Below, in pieces: positions 1 to 10,751 of a stretch of 64,000 nucleotides of DNA; the first letter of the stretch is position 1; each line of letters begins with the position of its first letter. The position numbers were made by a program, and so were the translations under genes. The DNA comes from Trichomonas vaginalis G3 (lineage: Eukaryota; Parabasalia; Trichomonadida; Trichomonadidae): NCBI RefSeq assembly GCF_026262505.1, contig NC_067207.1:27992082-28056081 (forward strand), written 5' to 3'. Under the pieces are notes generated by a model. That model had not been told where the DNA came from, ran no database searches, and saw nothing but the letters and a program-made list of their open reading frames with translations.

Positions 1-1383
1 CAAATAAAGCTTTCACATGTGATGCCGCTTTTAAATGCATGCGTTTATTCGTTGGTTACAAATCATCAAATCAAAGCTTTAAACAATTAGAAGTAGAAAC
101 CGAAAGAGGTGATGCCGGTTATCTTCAGATGGATTGCGCCCGTGAATCTTTCGCATTTGCAACATATAAACCGAAATCAGAAAGGAAAGTTAAAAAGTTT
201 GTTCATTCGTTATATAATAATGTTCAAAAATATGATAACTCAGTATGTGGTAAATATATTGACCCTTCAGAAGTTTTCATGAAAGCAAATGAAGAAGTTG
301 ATGTCACTTTTGATTGATTATTCCGGTAAATGATTTGTTAGCATTTCAGGCGTTCGATGATTATCCTAAATCATTTGGTGTATCATTCTTAAATATTATG
401 TTTTCAGGGATACTTTAGTATTTTGTCAGGTTGACCCGTTAAGAGTTGCTGATTTACAAAATTACGTTTATGAAAAGATAACTGATGAAAATTATGAAAA
501 GATTATGAATCATGTTTATAAATATGATCGCAAATTCCAACAAATCGGACTTCCTGCCAAATTAATTACAAGCTTAGCCGCTACATCTGCTGACGCAACA
601 GTTGATGACGTTATTATTTCATGCACAAAGATGGAAGTTTTAGAGGATAAATGCATTACACCAGGATACGGTTTAATTGAAGAATCAGTTAAAGCAATAC
701 CACGTTTATTCAGTAAGGAAGATCCATTCATGATTCCAGCTCAACATATTGACGTTCGTTCACTAAATGGAGGTTGCATCACTCCTGAAGGTATCAGCTC
801 AGATTTCTCATACGCTCTTCATAATGTTACAGATGTTGTGTTAGCATTTCCGAAGAATGCAATGCAAAGAACAGTTTTAGAAAATCCAATGCTTCGAGGT
901 CTTCAGGTCACTATAGATTCCAGAAACTTCCCCGATCAAGCGATGACCACAGTGGGTGACATATTCTTTACACGTATGCTTCAAGCTTCTGATTTAGATG
1001 GAGTGAATGAATGCACAGAAGAATACGAGGACTCATTAACTAGACCACTGAATGCAGATGATGGCACGCCATTAGCTAGAACATGGAAAGACCAAACTTC
1101 ATTCTTATGCACTATTCCAGTTCAACGTGATGGAGCGGGTATATTCTTTGATGGATTAGAAACTTTCAACTCACAAGTTACAGTACAAGTGAAAGCTTAT
1201 CCAATCATTCAGGGTGAAAATGACACTTACTGTTCAAAGGTGACAAATCCTCCTCAGGTTTGGTTTACTAGGACTACATATTGGACATGGACACCGGATG
1301 AAGGTTTGAAATATCATCCAACAGGTACACCACCACAGTATAGAAGTTCATATGATGAAATATTGATGAATAGAAATGTTTAA
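1..1383 (+). pseudogene. Polinton major capsid protein-like region, partial and broken
   Basis: This stretch codes in pieces for a beta-rich protein with no membrane segments. It lies directly upstream of the packaging ATPase, the usual neighbourhood of a Polinton major capsid gene. The largest piece (505-1383) has alternating hydrophobic strands and aromatic-rich ends, as expected of a double jelly-roll capsid protein. The assignment rests on position and general character, not on a diagnostic motif. The 5' end is outside the window. As a fossil copy it is broken. It could instead be another particle protein. Confidence 0.5.
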
Positions 1384-1407
1384 AATTATAAATTTATTTT
1401 TGATTAA

Positions 1408-2195
1408 ATGGATTTAAATTCATCCACTCCTTATGAAGAATTAGCAGGAGTATATAATACATACATAGATGATATGATTAATGAAGCATTGAGTGATAAT
1501 AGAAATGCTCTATCTAAGGAAAAATTAATGAAAATTCCATATTCTGAATGTTACTTAAATTCAATCACTGCAGCAATTGGTAAACAAAATAAAGGTAAAA
1601 CATTAACGATATTAAAACAAATTATCATTATTGCTAACACTTCACCCTATTCACATGTGTTAATTTATATCAACCGTTCAGGTTCACCTTCAGATGATAC
1701 ATTTGAATCTTTAAAGCATTTAATCAAAATTCCAATTATTTATTTATCACAAGAAGAAGCAGAAGATTATTTAAAAAACTTTTTAATGTATAAAGAATTA
1801 TATAATACAATCAAGAAGCAAGGATTAGATGATAAAATTATTGATAAACAACGGGATGAATTATTTGAAACACTTTCTATTCAAATTTGATAGAGAATTT
1901 TTGCATTCACTCATTTTTCTAGATGATGCAGTGAAATCAAAACTAATAACAAATGAGAAATCATATTTTAATCAGTTATTAACTCAATGTCGACACATTC
2001 AGTGTTCATTCTTTATGGCTGTTCAATATTTCAAAGCATTAAGCACAACATTAAATCAAATCTATCAACCCTTTTCATTTTCAGTGGGTTTAGTCGTCAA
2101 CAGTTGAACGTTATGCTTATCAAGTGAATTTACCAATGAGCATTAATGAACTTTACACACAATATCAGCAATTAGGTGAACAAAAAAATATTTAA
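1408..2195 (+). pseudogene. Polinton genome-packaging ATPase (FtsK/HerA, A32-like), broken
   Basis: The region codes for an A32-like packaging ATPase, the motor that would drive DNA into capsids. A Walker A-like P-loop (GKQNKGKT) follows a short N-terminal stretch. A hydrophobic strand ending in FLDD fits Walker B, and a later strand ending in AVQ fits the sensor glutamine seen in this family. Length and position, just after the capsid-like gene, agree with other Polintons. The start is preceded by the T-rich, taaATG-type motif shared by genes of this element. The copy is broken. Confidence 0.75.
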
Positions 2196-2257
2196 AAAAA
2201 GGATGTTAAATTGATTAACTTTTTATAATTAATTTTATTTTTTATTTATAATTAAAC

Positions 2258-3156
2258 ATGACAAAAATAGCAAATCTTCTACAGGTTCCATTAAAACAAG
2301 GAACAAACAAAAAGGGTGCATATAATAGAACTATGAAAGTTCCTGATGGAATGAAAGAATTAGTTCATATTGTTGCTGGTCTTCAAAAAGATGTTAAACA
2401 AATGAGAAACGTTTTAACATTACCAGAAGCTCAAGCATATGCCAAACGTCAAGGTCCAAATTGGGAAGCACACGAAGCAGACATACAGGTCCAAATGGAA
2501 AACATGATGGTATAAATGAAGTTTTCGTTACTGATGGTCAAGGTAATATTAAAGTCATAAATGGTTACAAATTAACTATAACTGATTATCCTAAACGTAA
2601 AGCATATAATGAACGTTATCCTATGCAATTTGATGAAAATGGAAAAGCTGTTAAACAATACATTGGAGAAGGTGAAAATGGTCCAATTAATTCATACCGT
2701 TATAATCCATATTCTTATTTCAATGAAGAATTAAATGCTATTGAAGAGGGACCGGATGGATTACCACGATATTCTAACCAGTTTGATGGTCAATATGCAA
2801 ATATTAGACCTGAAATTTCAGCTAAGAAATTCTTTAAAGTTGCTTTATTCGATCCAGTTTTCGCAAATGTTAAAGATGAACTTAAACATCAATTCCAACC
2901 AATTATAGTAGCAAGAATTGCATCAGGTGCTTTATCTCAAGCATTCAAAGATTTAATTAAGAAACCATTATATCAGCAACGAGGTTTAACTTATGATTTA
3001 GTTAAGGAATCAGATAAAAGAAAATTTGAGAAATCAGATGATTATAAGAATGCAATTAATGAATATATTAGGTCTATTAATTACAATGAACCAGCTAAAA
3101 ATCAACTTCAAGAACAAATACAGGGAATAATAGATTCAAAACTTCCAGCAAAATAA
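2258..3156 (+). pseudogene. Polinton hypothetical particle-region protein, broken
   Basis: I do not recognise this family. The N-terminal part is basic and includes a short amphipathic helix. The larger C-terminal part is rich in Tyr, Asn, Pro and Lys and ends in a helical, Gln-rich tail. It lies between the packaging ATPase and other particle-region genes in the same orientation, so a structural or assembly role is possible. Its start is preceded by a long T-rich tract. The copy is broken. Confidence 0.45.
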
Positions 3157-3188
3157 AAGTTTAAATATATTTTTTTATTCGATTATAA

Positions 3189-3855
3189 ATGAGAAGACGT
3201 TTCACTAGTCAAAAGAACACTAACGCAAAAGCAGAGATTACGGTTGGTTATAACGTAAATGATGATAAATCACGAATTATTCAAAATGTTAAAGTTAATG
3301 TTAGCCCGAATTAACAAGGTCAGCAACTCAACCAAATTTATTAACTCGTGACTTACCGAAAAAGGAGGAGGAGCAAAATAAAGAAGATGGAGACCCAATC
3401 ATTTTATCTGAACCCGGTAAAGAACCTGTTGAAATTCCCACTTATCCAACATACCCCCACCTCTTTCATCAAACATCGAGAACCCATATAAAATAGACAT
3501 TAATTCTGAATTAATGAAAATTTACCGTGATATAATAATTAATAATTATGATTCAATAATAAATTTAATTGACCAATCCGGTTTAATTATTTTACCTTAT
3601 GAATCATTAATTCACATTATCGCCATTCTTTGTGATGTTCAAGATTCAGACGTTAAGATTCAATTTTTCATAGATGATGAGGTTTCATGCTGTGGAACAG
3701 TTGCAAAAATAAATCCTATAAAGGATATTAGCACAATTAAGATATCAAAGAACGGAACAACAACTGAACTTCATTTAACATATAATGATATTTATAATAA
3801 AATAGTTGATGAATATAAAATATCACTTGAAAAATTCTTTGTTAAGGCTATTTAA
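3189..3855 (+). pseudogene. Polinton hypothetical protein, broken
   Basis: This gene begins after a T-rich tract ending in ataaATG, the start motif of the element. The N-terminal part is basic (RRRFTSQKN), the middle is acidic and proline/tyrosine-rich, and the C-terminal part is an Ile/Asp-rich folded segment of about 110 residues. No known domain is recognised. Its 3' end overlaps the end of the opposite-strand gene by 4 bp. The copy is broken. Confidence 0.4.
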
Positions 3856-4205
3856 TATTCAAGCATTAACATTATCGAATAATAATCCTTTGAATCATAA
3901 TCAATAATAATTGACCTTTCACCAGTTTCTATCGTTTGTTTTATTTCTTTTTGTTCCCCACTATCCGGATCGGTCATTGTAATTGTTTTTGTTATAGTAT
4001 CAGCTTTATCTTTAACTTCAATCTTTTTTCCATCGGGATATTTAAACCAAAATTCCAAAAATTCGATATTGTCAATCTGTTCATATTTTAATCTATCAAT
4101 TACATTTTTAATACCATCTGAAAATCTTATGAAATGGTCATTATATGGGTTTGATTGAACTAAATTTGAATGAAGTGAAATATAACCTGTTGATGAATAT
4201 GACAC
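3852..4205 (-). CDS. Polinton hypothetical protein, possible jelly-roll minor capsid fragment
   Basis: A minus-strand frame codes for a beta-rich protein with aromatic residues near its N-terminal end and a strand-like FLEFWFKYPDGKKIEV segment, then a charged C-terminal region. It is the only minus-strand gene in the otherwise plus-strand left half. The start is unclear because no convincing ATG is visible and the open frame continues toward about 4,297. A single jelly-roll minor capsid protein is a guess from strand content and location. No family match can be claimed. Confidence 0.35.
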   Translation of the reverse strand: MSYSSTGYISLHSNLVQSNPYNDHFIRFSDGIKNVIDRLKYEQIDNIEFLEFWFKYPDGKKIEVKDKADTITKTITMTDPDSGEQKEIKQTIETGERSIIIDYDSKDYYSIMLMLEY

Positions 4206-4349
4206 TGACTCATATTTTCTGAAAACACTAAAATTTATAACATGAATGAATTTCTTATTCGTTGAATTTATGAATTCTTGAGGTAATCTTATTTAGTTTT
4301 ATTTATCACTGGAAAATAACGCTTTACCATATTTTTAATCGTAATAAAA

Positions 4350-5060
4350 ATGTCAATTATCAATATTATTTCGAATAATAACTGTGAATTAAATTTAACA
4401 GTTAGCGGAATTTATAATGTTACTCTCGTTTCTGTGAGTGGTAAATTTAATCCCATTCTTTTAGACCCTTCAGATTATATATCATTTATTAAAGATGACC
4501 ATGAAAAAACGTATGATATGTATATAAATAATGTGATAGCGAAATGGGATATTAACATGATTTTAAGTTATTTAAATGAATCATTTATCGTATGGTATGA
4601 AGAAAATTTTAAATCAAAACCTGATAAACTTTTTGAACTTGATGAAATAAATAACCTTATTAAATTTCCGCTGAAAATTAAATTTTGTACTCCTCATCTT
4701 CGTTCATTGTTGGGGATATTAAATTTTGAAAAAGATGTTGGGGATGTTTTGTATTCTGACACTGGTTCCAATTTCATTTTAATCAAATGTGATAAAGTTA
4801 ATACCCCAATGAGATTTTCACATCAAACATTAGACCCTAACTCTTACCCATCAATACAAAACATTTTATCCATCAACTTAAACACATTTTCTTTATCATA
4901 TCCGTTTCAATTATCCGGGAATTCATTTATTCTTCATTCAAAAGATTTATCAAATATTAAATTTAGAATAACTGACCTATTTGATTGTGATTTAGAATTT
5001 ATGAATGAAATATTATGGCAATTTCAAATAGAGAAAATAGCTGATGAGATAACGGATTAA
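4350..5060 (+). CDS. Polinton hypothetical protein, 236 aa
   Basis: An open frame of 236 codons starts right after a T-rich tract ending in cgtaataaaaATG, close to the motif seen before other genes of the element. The product has an N-terminal beta-rich segment, a central helix-rich part with several Trp and Phe residues, and a beta-rich C-terminal half. There is no signal peptide or membrane segment. It stands immediately upstream of the fibre gene (24-bp gap), so it may be a vertex or fibre-attachment protein, which is inference from position only. Confidence 0.5.
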   Translation: MSIINIISNNNCELNLTVSGIYNVTLVSVSGKFNPILLDPSDYISFIKDDHEKTYDMYINNVIAKWDINMILSYLNESFIVWYEENFKSKPDKLFELDEINNLIKFPLKIKFCTPHLRSLLGILNFEKDVGDVLYSDTGSNFILIKCDKVNTPMRFSHQTLDPNSYPSIQNILSINLNTFSLSYPFQLSGNSFILHSKDLSNIKFRITDLFDCDLEFMNEILWQFQIEKIADEITD

Positions 5061-5084
5061 ATATTTATTTTTAAATCGTAATAA

Positions 5085-7216
5085 ATGATTAAACAACAGC
5101 AACTTAAGGCGCAAAGCGCCCAGGTCCTTCAGACCATTACATACGCCACATATGCATATAATTCAAAGACGGCAGAACAAACGCAAAGGTTGAAATATGG
5201 AGATTTGGAGATAGTATTGAAAAATGACCATTTCGAATTCGTTTGCAAAGGTGGTGCAGTGATATCAAATATAAAAGAAATTTTATTTATGAATTCAAAA
5301 ATTAAAGGAATAACGGATGATATAACATCAATTCCACCAGAAGAACAGAGATATTACGCATTAAATGCATTTCCTAAAGTTTTGAAGATTGGAAGATTTA
5401 ATTTAAATGAGGAATTCATAGAAGGTTTCCTAAACAACATAATGAAGAAGGTGGATAAGGAATATGTGGATAGTGAGTTAATGAAGAAGGTGGATAAGGA
5501 ATACGTTAATACTGAATTAAATAAGAAGGCAATTTTGGTTTATGTTGATGATAAAGATAATGAAATTAAAGAAAAGGTTGAATGGTATCATGAATGGACA
5601 TTGGAGACTTTTAAAGTTAAAGCTGATACAGAATGGGTTTCAGGATGTTTAGACCTTAAAGCAGATAAAACTTATGTTAATGATGAGTTAGAGAAGAAAG
5701 CAGATAAGGAAAAAGTTATTTCATTCATTAATACTGAGTTAGCAAAGAAAGCTGATATATCATTTGTTAATGAAGAAATAAAACAATCAGAGGTCTATTT
5801 TACTCCACCATTTTTAAATTTTATGAAATCATCAGATAAAACCTTTGATATAGATTCTTTTGAATGGATATGTTTCGATGGAGTGACCATGTATTTATTT
5901 TATACAGCTGGAGTGCTTTATTATTTTAAAACAAATGATTTTAAAAACTATGAATCATTTACTCCATCTGTTTGGAATCCTGATACACGAAAGCCAATCA
6001 TTAATCCAAGAATTTTATATGTTGAATATAATAACGGTAAATTTATGGGAATGATAACAGTTGGAGATGATTTTTGCCCTTGTTATTCATTCGATTGTAT
6101 CCAATGGTTCAAATGTAATTTAAATCAAGATGCTAAATTTAAATATCCAAATAATCATATTAGATGCGTTAATAATAAATGGGTACTAATTTATGAAGTC
6201 AATCAAATTTTCATTAGTGAGGATGGGATATTATTATATGTTTAGTATGATGTCATCAGATTTGGAAATTGATTATACAAGTAAGTGGTATTACATTAAC
6301 AACATGTATTTTATCCTACAAAATGATAAAATTTATAGATCATCTTCAATACCACAAGGTCAATTTGAACAAATTTTTCAAGCTGATGGAGACATTGAAG
6401 CTTTATGTTATGGATCAAATGTTTGTGTTCTCGTTTCAGGTGGAATGGTCTATTCATATCCTGTAAGTTATAAAACAGACATATTTATTTATCACAGGAT
6501 TTATCAAATTGGGAATTGGTTTATTCATTCACTCCAAAACTTACTCGAAATTATAGATTTACAAATTTATTTTATATTGATGGGTATTTCATTGCTTTAG
6601 GATGTGGTGATTTAGTAAATATCAGTAGTGATGGAAGAAACTGGTCTGAAATCACAAAATTTCAAGATGTTAGAAAAGCAATTTTCAAAAATAATACGTT
6701 AATATTGATAACAAGACCAGTTTTAAATACTCACCCAAATTCAATATTATATAATAAATTCAATATTCATAATGGATTAAATACAATTCTTGAGATGATT
6801 TACCCCATTGGTTCAATATATACATCAATGAATTCAACAAATCCCGCAACAGTTCTGGGTTTCGGTACTTGGGAACAGATTGTAAACAAATTCTTATACT
6901 GTGCTAACTCTTCAAAGCAAACAGGAGGCTCAAAGAAAATTAAAGAAGCAAACTTACCTGCGCACACTCATACAGGAACGACAAACTTTTCTGGCGACCA
7001 TATACACTCATTAAGAGACCACCCATTATACAACTCAGACTATAAAGCTGGCTATGACGTTTTATCTCCATCTTATAACAATTCAGCAAAAAAACTTTTC
7101 GACCAACTGAATCAGGAGGAAATCATTCACACACTTTCACAACAAATCCAACAGGTTCGGGTGAAGATTATATGCCACCATTTATGACTGTATTCGCATG
7201 GTTCAGAGCTGCTTAA
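5085..7216 (+). pseudogene. Fibre-like protein with phage tail-collar/gp10-type tip, broken
   Basis: The N-terminal third carries repeated KKADKEYVNTEL-type heptad-like units (about codons 115-230), as in trimeric phage tail-fibre shafts. A middle region is rich in aromatic and Gly residues. The last part contains YPIGSIYTSMNSTNPA, then GFGTWEQI and LPAHTHTGTTNF, the signature of the C-terminal domain of phage baseplate/short-tail-fibre proteins, and the region ends in an aromatic MTVFAW-type strand. By family knowledge such tips bind host surfaces. The first 18 codons overlap a GC-rich double hairpin whose peptide (QQLKAQSAQVLQTI) recurs in the integrase. The copy is broken. Confidence 0.72.
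5108..5135. repeat. GC-rich double hairpin inside fibre gene
   Basis: Two adjacent hairpins occur: GGCGC-AAA-GCGCC (5108-5120) and GGTC-CTTCA-GACC (5123-5135). They stand out in AT-rich DNA and resemble hairpins at 10682-10709, 11201-11232, 12750-12777 and 16284-16308. Confidence 0.75.
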
Positions 7217-7235
7217 AGTCCTGAGCTCCAAAAGA

Positions 7236-7457
7236 GCGAACAACATGACATTTAGACAACAGGTACGAAAGGAGGAAGGCATTTATGAATTATTTTTGAA
7301 GAACTGATAGTGTCACCACGTCACCATGTCACCAGGTTAATTAACTTCTCTTAAAATTACTGACAACATGACATTTTGACAACAGTCCAGGAAATTTGAT
7401 GCAGTCCAAAAATAAAGTTAGTTTTAAAATTATTTTTATTTTTTTATTTTGTATGTA
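7236..7457 (+). repeat. Iteron-bearing repeat, copy 1 (upstream of KilA-N)
   Basis: The segment holds three tandem 8-bp units GTCACCAC, GTCACCAT, GTCACCAG (7312-7335), a 10-bp palindrome GTTAATTAAC (7336-7345) and TGACAACATGACA-type units on both sides. Positions 7289-7457 are almost identical to 8209-8377. Positions 7236-7345 are repeated in inverted orientation at about 10803-10906. Tandem short direct repeats beside a palindrome suggest sites for a sequence-specific protein or a replication start. The KilA-N protein encoded next door is a candidate binder (inference). Confidence 0.85.
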
Positions 7458-7466
7458 AGAACAGAA

Positions 7467-8132
7467 ATGTCAGTCGAAGCAAAAACATTCACGAACAAAT
7501 CTAATGGCGAAACATTCACAAAAGGCACTTATAACGGTATTGAAGTCTTACGTAGAGACAAGGATGGTTACATTAATGCAACAAAGATGGCAAGAGAAGT
7601 AGGAAAGTTAAACCATTTAAACAGATTTCTCAATAGTGCTAAAATGCAGGAAATTCTTGAGTTTTGGTTGAAAGAATACGGTGGAGCCAAAAGTGGCTCG
7701 ACCTCAAAACAAGCATTTTATGAGCTTACAAAGGGTGTTATAAATGAATTCAAAGGTATTTACATACATCCTGACCTCGTTCATTTTGTTGCTGAATGGT
7801 GCTCTGTAAAGTATGCATTTTATGTCAAAGATATTATGGATTCCATAGACAAGAAAGTTCATGAGAAGTTAGATGAAGAAGAACTCGAAGATACAGTAGA
7901 GAATGTTAAACATTTGTTTGAAGAAGAAGTTAGAAAAATGTGCGAAAAACAATTAGAACATGAACGTGAGATATGTTATGGTTATAGAGATTCTCCATTC
8001 GAACTAGACCAATGGGAACAAGAAGATTTAAAGAGAGAATTTAGAGAATATGAACTCGCTAAGATAGCATTAGAAACTGCAGAAAAGAAGTTAAAAGTTT
8101 GGGGTCGTTTTGTACAAAAATATTGTGAGTAA
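7467..8132 (+). CDS. KilA-N domain DNA-binding protein
   Basis: The 221-residue product has a KilA-N domain over about residues 10-125, with the typical DGYINATKMA segment, a FW-KEYGG stretch and the GIYIHPDLVHFVAEWCS block that ends the fold. KilA-N proteins are DNA-binding regulators of phages and large DNA viruses. The C-terminal third is a charged coiled coil rich in Glu and Lys. I chose the ATG at 7467 because it gives an N-terminus close to the domain; a near-cognate TTG lies six codons upstream. The gene sits between two copies of the iteron repeat. A strong hairpin, GAGCCA-AAAG-TGGCTC at 7684-7699, lies within the domain. Confidence 0.88.
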   Translation: MSVEAKTFTNKSNGETFTKGTYNGIEVLRRDKDGYINATKMAREVGKLNHLNRFLNSAKMQEILEFWLKEYGGAKSGSTSKQAFYELTKGVINEFKGIYIHPDLVHFVAEWCSVKYAFYVKDIMDSIDKKVHEKLDEEELEDTVENVKHLFEEEVRKMCEKQLEHEREICYGYRDSPFELDQWEQEDLKREFREYELAKIALETAEKKLKVWGRFVQKYCE

Positions 8133-8208
8133 ATGAACCATTTATTTTTGTCATAAACGACCAAAAATATATTTTATCGTTAATGGTTTTTAGGTTATTC
8201 AATAATTA

Positions 8209-8378
8209 ATTATTTTTGAAGAACTGAAGGTGTCACCACGTCACCATGTCACCAGGTTAATTAACTTCTCTTAAAATTACTGACAACATGACATTTTGAC
8301 AACAGTCCAGGAAATTTGATGCAGTCCAAAAATAAAGTTAGTTTTAAAATTATTTTTATTTTTTTATTTTGTATGTAA
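8209..8378 (+). repeat. Iteron-bearing repeat, copy 2 (upstream of primase-helicase)
   Basis: This is an almost exact direct duplicate of 7289-7457: three GTCACCAN units (8232-8255), GTTAATTAAC and the T-rich start motif. As a result the KilA-N and primase-helicase genes share the same upstream region of about 170 bp and are probably controlled together. Confidence 0.88.
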
Positions 8379-8381
8379 ATG
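8361..8381 (+). promoter_or_regulatory. T-rich TAAATG-type start motif
   Basis: A T-rich run with scattered A is followed by gtatgtaaATG at the primase-helicase start. Similar T-rich tracts ending in ta-a-ATG precede the genes at 1408, 3189, 5085 and 11064 and, on the minus strand, those starting at 13184, 17178, 18334 and 18828. Confidence 0.6.
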
Positions 8382-10703
8382 ACAGCAACAAACAACAACA
8401 GCAACTTTATCGTTTCTGATGAAAAAGTTATTGATTCATTAGCTGAGGAATTAGTTGTGGCAGAAACTAAAACCCTCAACGAAAGAATTGGTGAAAACAA
8501 GATTGATTTACATAACTATCTCAAACACGATGGAGGAAGAGGAAGGAAAACTGGTATGGCTTTATTAGTAAATAAAATTTCAAATTTAACGATTATAGAT
8601 GTTGATATTAATAAATCATACAATGATGAACTTAAAGAAACAGTTAGAAAAGATATTTTATCAAAACTTTCGGATAAAGATGTTATCGTTAAAACCGCTT
8701 CAGGAGGTCTTCACATTTATTGCAACACTAATTTCTTCTATTCAGTTTCGAACAGAATGATTAAATGCTATTCCTGCAATGATTATGATATCGATATCAT
8801 GACTTCAATGGATGATTCAAAGCGTTCTTTAGTAGTTATGGCTGATTCAAGAGTTCGCAAGAATGCAACAGAACCAATCAAAACATACTCATTCATTCGT
8901 GGAAGTTACAATTCAACATTAACCAGAACAGTGAATGATATATTAAATGATTTGAATATTAAGGTAAGAGTTGAACAGAAGAATGATGAAATAAAGAGTA
9001 TAATGAATGAAAACAAAGATGTAAACATTGACGATAAACTTGCCCAGAGCATAGTTGATGGCATCAGTGATTTTGAAGTACATAATGACGGTGGAAACAT
9101 GAATTTAGAAAAAGAAGTTACATTATTCACACTGTTTCAAGCAATTAATTCGTTACCTAATCATTTAATTAATGAAGCATACGATAACGTTTATAACTTC
9201 TGCAATTTAACTGAAAATGCAAAAAGTAATTTTGAAAAAGCACGTAGTAGATATGCACATTTAATGACTTCTCCATTTGTTTTGGTGAAGATTCTAAAAC
9301 TATACCAAAAGGAATATTATGATGAATACGTTTTACCTTTATTACGTAAGCCAAAAATAACATTTGATATAAAACTTGATGACTCGTTTTTGATAACAGA
9401 TATTAGACGCAAGGCTGAAAATCATCAGTATAAAAACAGTTCTGAAGTAATTGAGGATTTATCACGTGTAATCCGTTTTGTAGATTGTGGAAATAAATAC
9501 TTCATTCAGAAAGATTACAACATACACGACAAAATGAATCAAATATCATTCGTTCTTCAATCAAACATGAAAGAGTCACTCAAAATGATTAAATTATTTA
9601 AAGAAGAAGGTAAAACCATAACAGCATGGGATGTACTATTAAATCAATTATCTTCATTAACCGTTAAGGGTGTTTGCTTTAAATCTGATTCCCCAGATGT
9701 TTTCTCAACGTTTCAGGGTTATAAATACAACATTCTTGAAAAACCAGATTACTCAAAAATTGAGATGTTTATGAATTTCATTAAAGAAGCCATTTGTGAT
9801 AATAACGATGAAGTGTATAAATACCTTCTCGGCTGGATTGCATCAATGATTCAACATCCTGGAATCAAGAATGAAACAGCAATTATTTTGAAAGGACTTC
9901 AGGGAACAGGTAAAAACAGATTTACAGACATTATTTCTGAACTTCTCGCCGGTTATTCATGTAAAAACATTACTGAAATAAATGAGCTAACGGGTAATTT
10001 CAATTCAGTAGTTGAGAATAAAATGTTTCTTGTACTTAATGAACTCAAGAATGTAGGTGAAGACAGACTCGCAAACTTCAACGCTTTGAAATCAATTATT
10101 ACGGATAATCAAATAAGAATTAATGAAAAGAATCAACCCAGAAGAACAGCACAGAACGTTGCCAATTTCATTTTCGTAACTAATAACGTCTACCCTGTCA
10201 AAATTGAAGTTGGAGACAGAAGATACGTAGTTTTAAGAGTTAATGGTAAATTCAAGGGTCAATTTGATTATTTCAAGAATTTAATGGATTCATGCACAAA
10301 GGAATTTTATGATAATTTACTAACATATTTTATGCAATATGACCTTTCGTCATTTAACGTACGAATCATACCGATGACTGAAGCCAAACAAGATTTAATT
10401 GAATTATCAACAAATCCTTTAGATGAATGGATAAATACACATTATGATGAACTGTGTGCAGGTATGACGTGTAAAAATGCTCTATTCTGCAAACCATCAG
10501 ACATGAAAGACAAAAACTTTCAAATGAGCATTAAGGATAAATGTGATAGGAAACAGAGAAGAATAGATGGTAAACAAACATGGTGTTATGTTTTGAAAGA
10601 AGAAATGAAAGGATTATATAAACAGGTTGAACCAAACGATAATGAGGATTCATTTACTGATGATGAAATACCTGTAAATGAGCCGCTAAGCGGCGAGACC
10701 TGA
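8379..10703 (+). CDS. Primase-polymerase/superfamily 3 helicase
   Basis: The 774-residue protein joins an N-terminal AEP-type primase to a C-terminal SF3 (D5/DUF5906-like) helicase, the usual replicative pair of phages, virophages and large DNA viruses. The primase signature is IIDVDINKS (about residues 70-78) and TASGGLHIYC (about 106-115), matching the DxD and sxH catalytic motifs. The helicase has Walker A GLQGTGKN (about 505-512), Walker B MFLVLNEL, the FIFVTNN sensor and a GDRRYVVL arginine segment. It would prime and unwind element DNA during replication. The upstream region duplicates that of KilA-N. The stop codon lies in a GC-rich double hairpin (10682-10709). Confidence 0.92.
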   Translation: MTATNNNSNFIVSDEKVIDSLAEELVVAETKTLNERIGENKIDLHNYLKHDGGRGRKTGMALLVNKISNLTIIDVDINKSYNDELKETVRKDILSKLSDKDVIVKTASGGLHIYCNTNFFYSVSNRMIKCYSCNDYDIDIMTSMDDSKRSLVVMADSRVRKNATEPIKTYSFIRGSYNSTLTRTVNDILNDLNIKVRVEQKNDEIKSIMNENKDVNIDDKLAQSIVDGISDFEVHNDGGNMNLEKEVTLFTLFQAINSLPNHLINEAYDNVYNFCNLTENAKSNFEKARSRYAHLMTSPFVLVKILKLYQKEYYDEYVLPLLRKPKITFDIKLDDSFLITDIRRKAENHQYKNSSEVIEDLSRVIRFVDCGNKYFIQKDYNIHDKMNQISFVLQSNMKESLKMIKLFKEEGKTITAWDVLLNQLSSLTVKGVCFKSDSPDVFSTFQGYKYNILEKPDYSKIEMFMNFIKEAICDNNDEVYKYLLGWIASMIQHPGIKNETAIILKGLQGTGKNRFTDIISELLAGYSCKNITEINELTGNFNSVVENKMFLVLNELKNVGEDRLANFNALKSIITDNQIRINEKNQPRRTAQNVANFIFVTNNVYPVKIEVGDRRYVVLRVNGKFKGQFDYFKNLMDSCTKEFYDNLLTYFMQYDLSSFNVRIIPMTEAKQDLIELSTNPLDEWINTHYDELCAGMTCKNALFCKPSDMKDKNFQMSIKDKCDRKQRRIDGKQTWCYVLKEEMKGLYKQVEPNDNEDSFTDDEIPVNEPLSGET

Positions 10704-10709
10704 AGGTCT
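10682..10709. repeat. GC-rich double hairpin at primase-helicase stop codon
   Basis: GCCGC-TAA-GCGGC (10682-10694) is followed by AGACCT-GA-AGGTCT (10696-10709). The stop codon TGA occupies the second hairpin's centre. It could act in 3'-end formation or be a mobile palindromic unit. Confidence 0.75.
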
Positions 10710-10751
10710 TGCAGTATAAAGTATGATTGGAATTTATTTTTGCATTAATCC

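Noticed and set aside
5085-7216. Prophage or bacterial contamination because of the phage-type fibre
   Set aside because: The flanking genes are Polinton genes and the region runs without a break in style into eukaryotic host genes.
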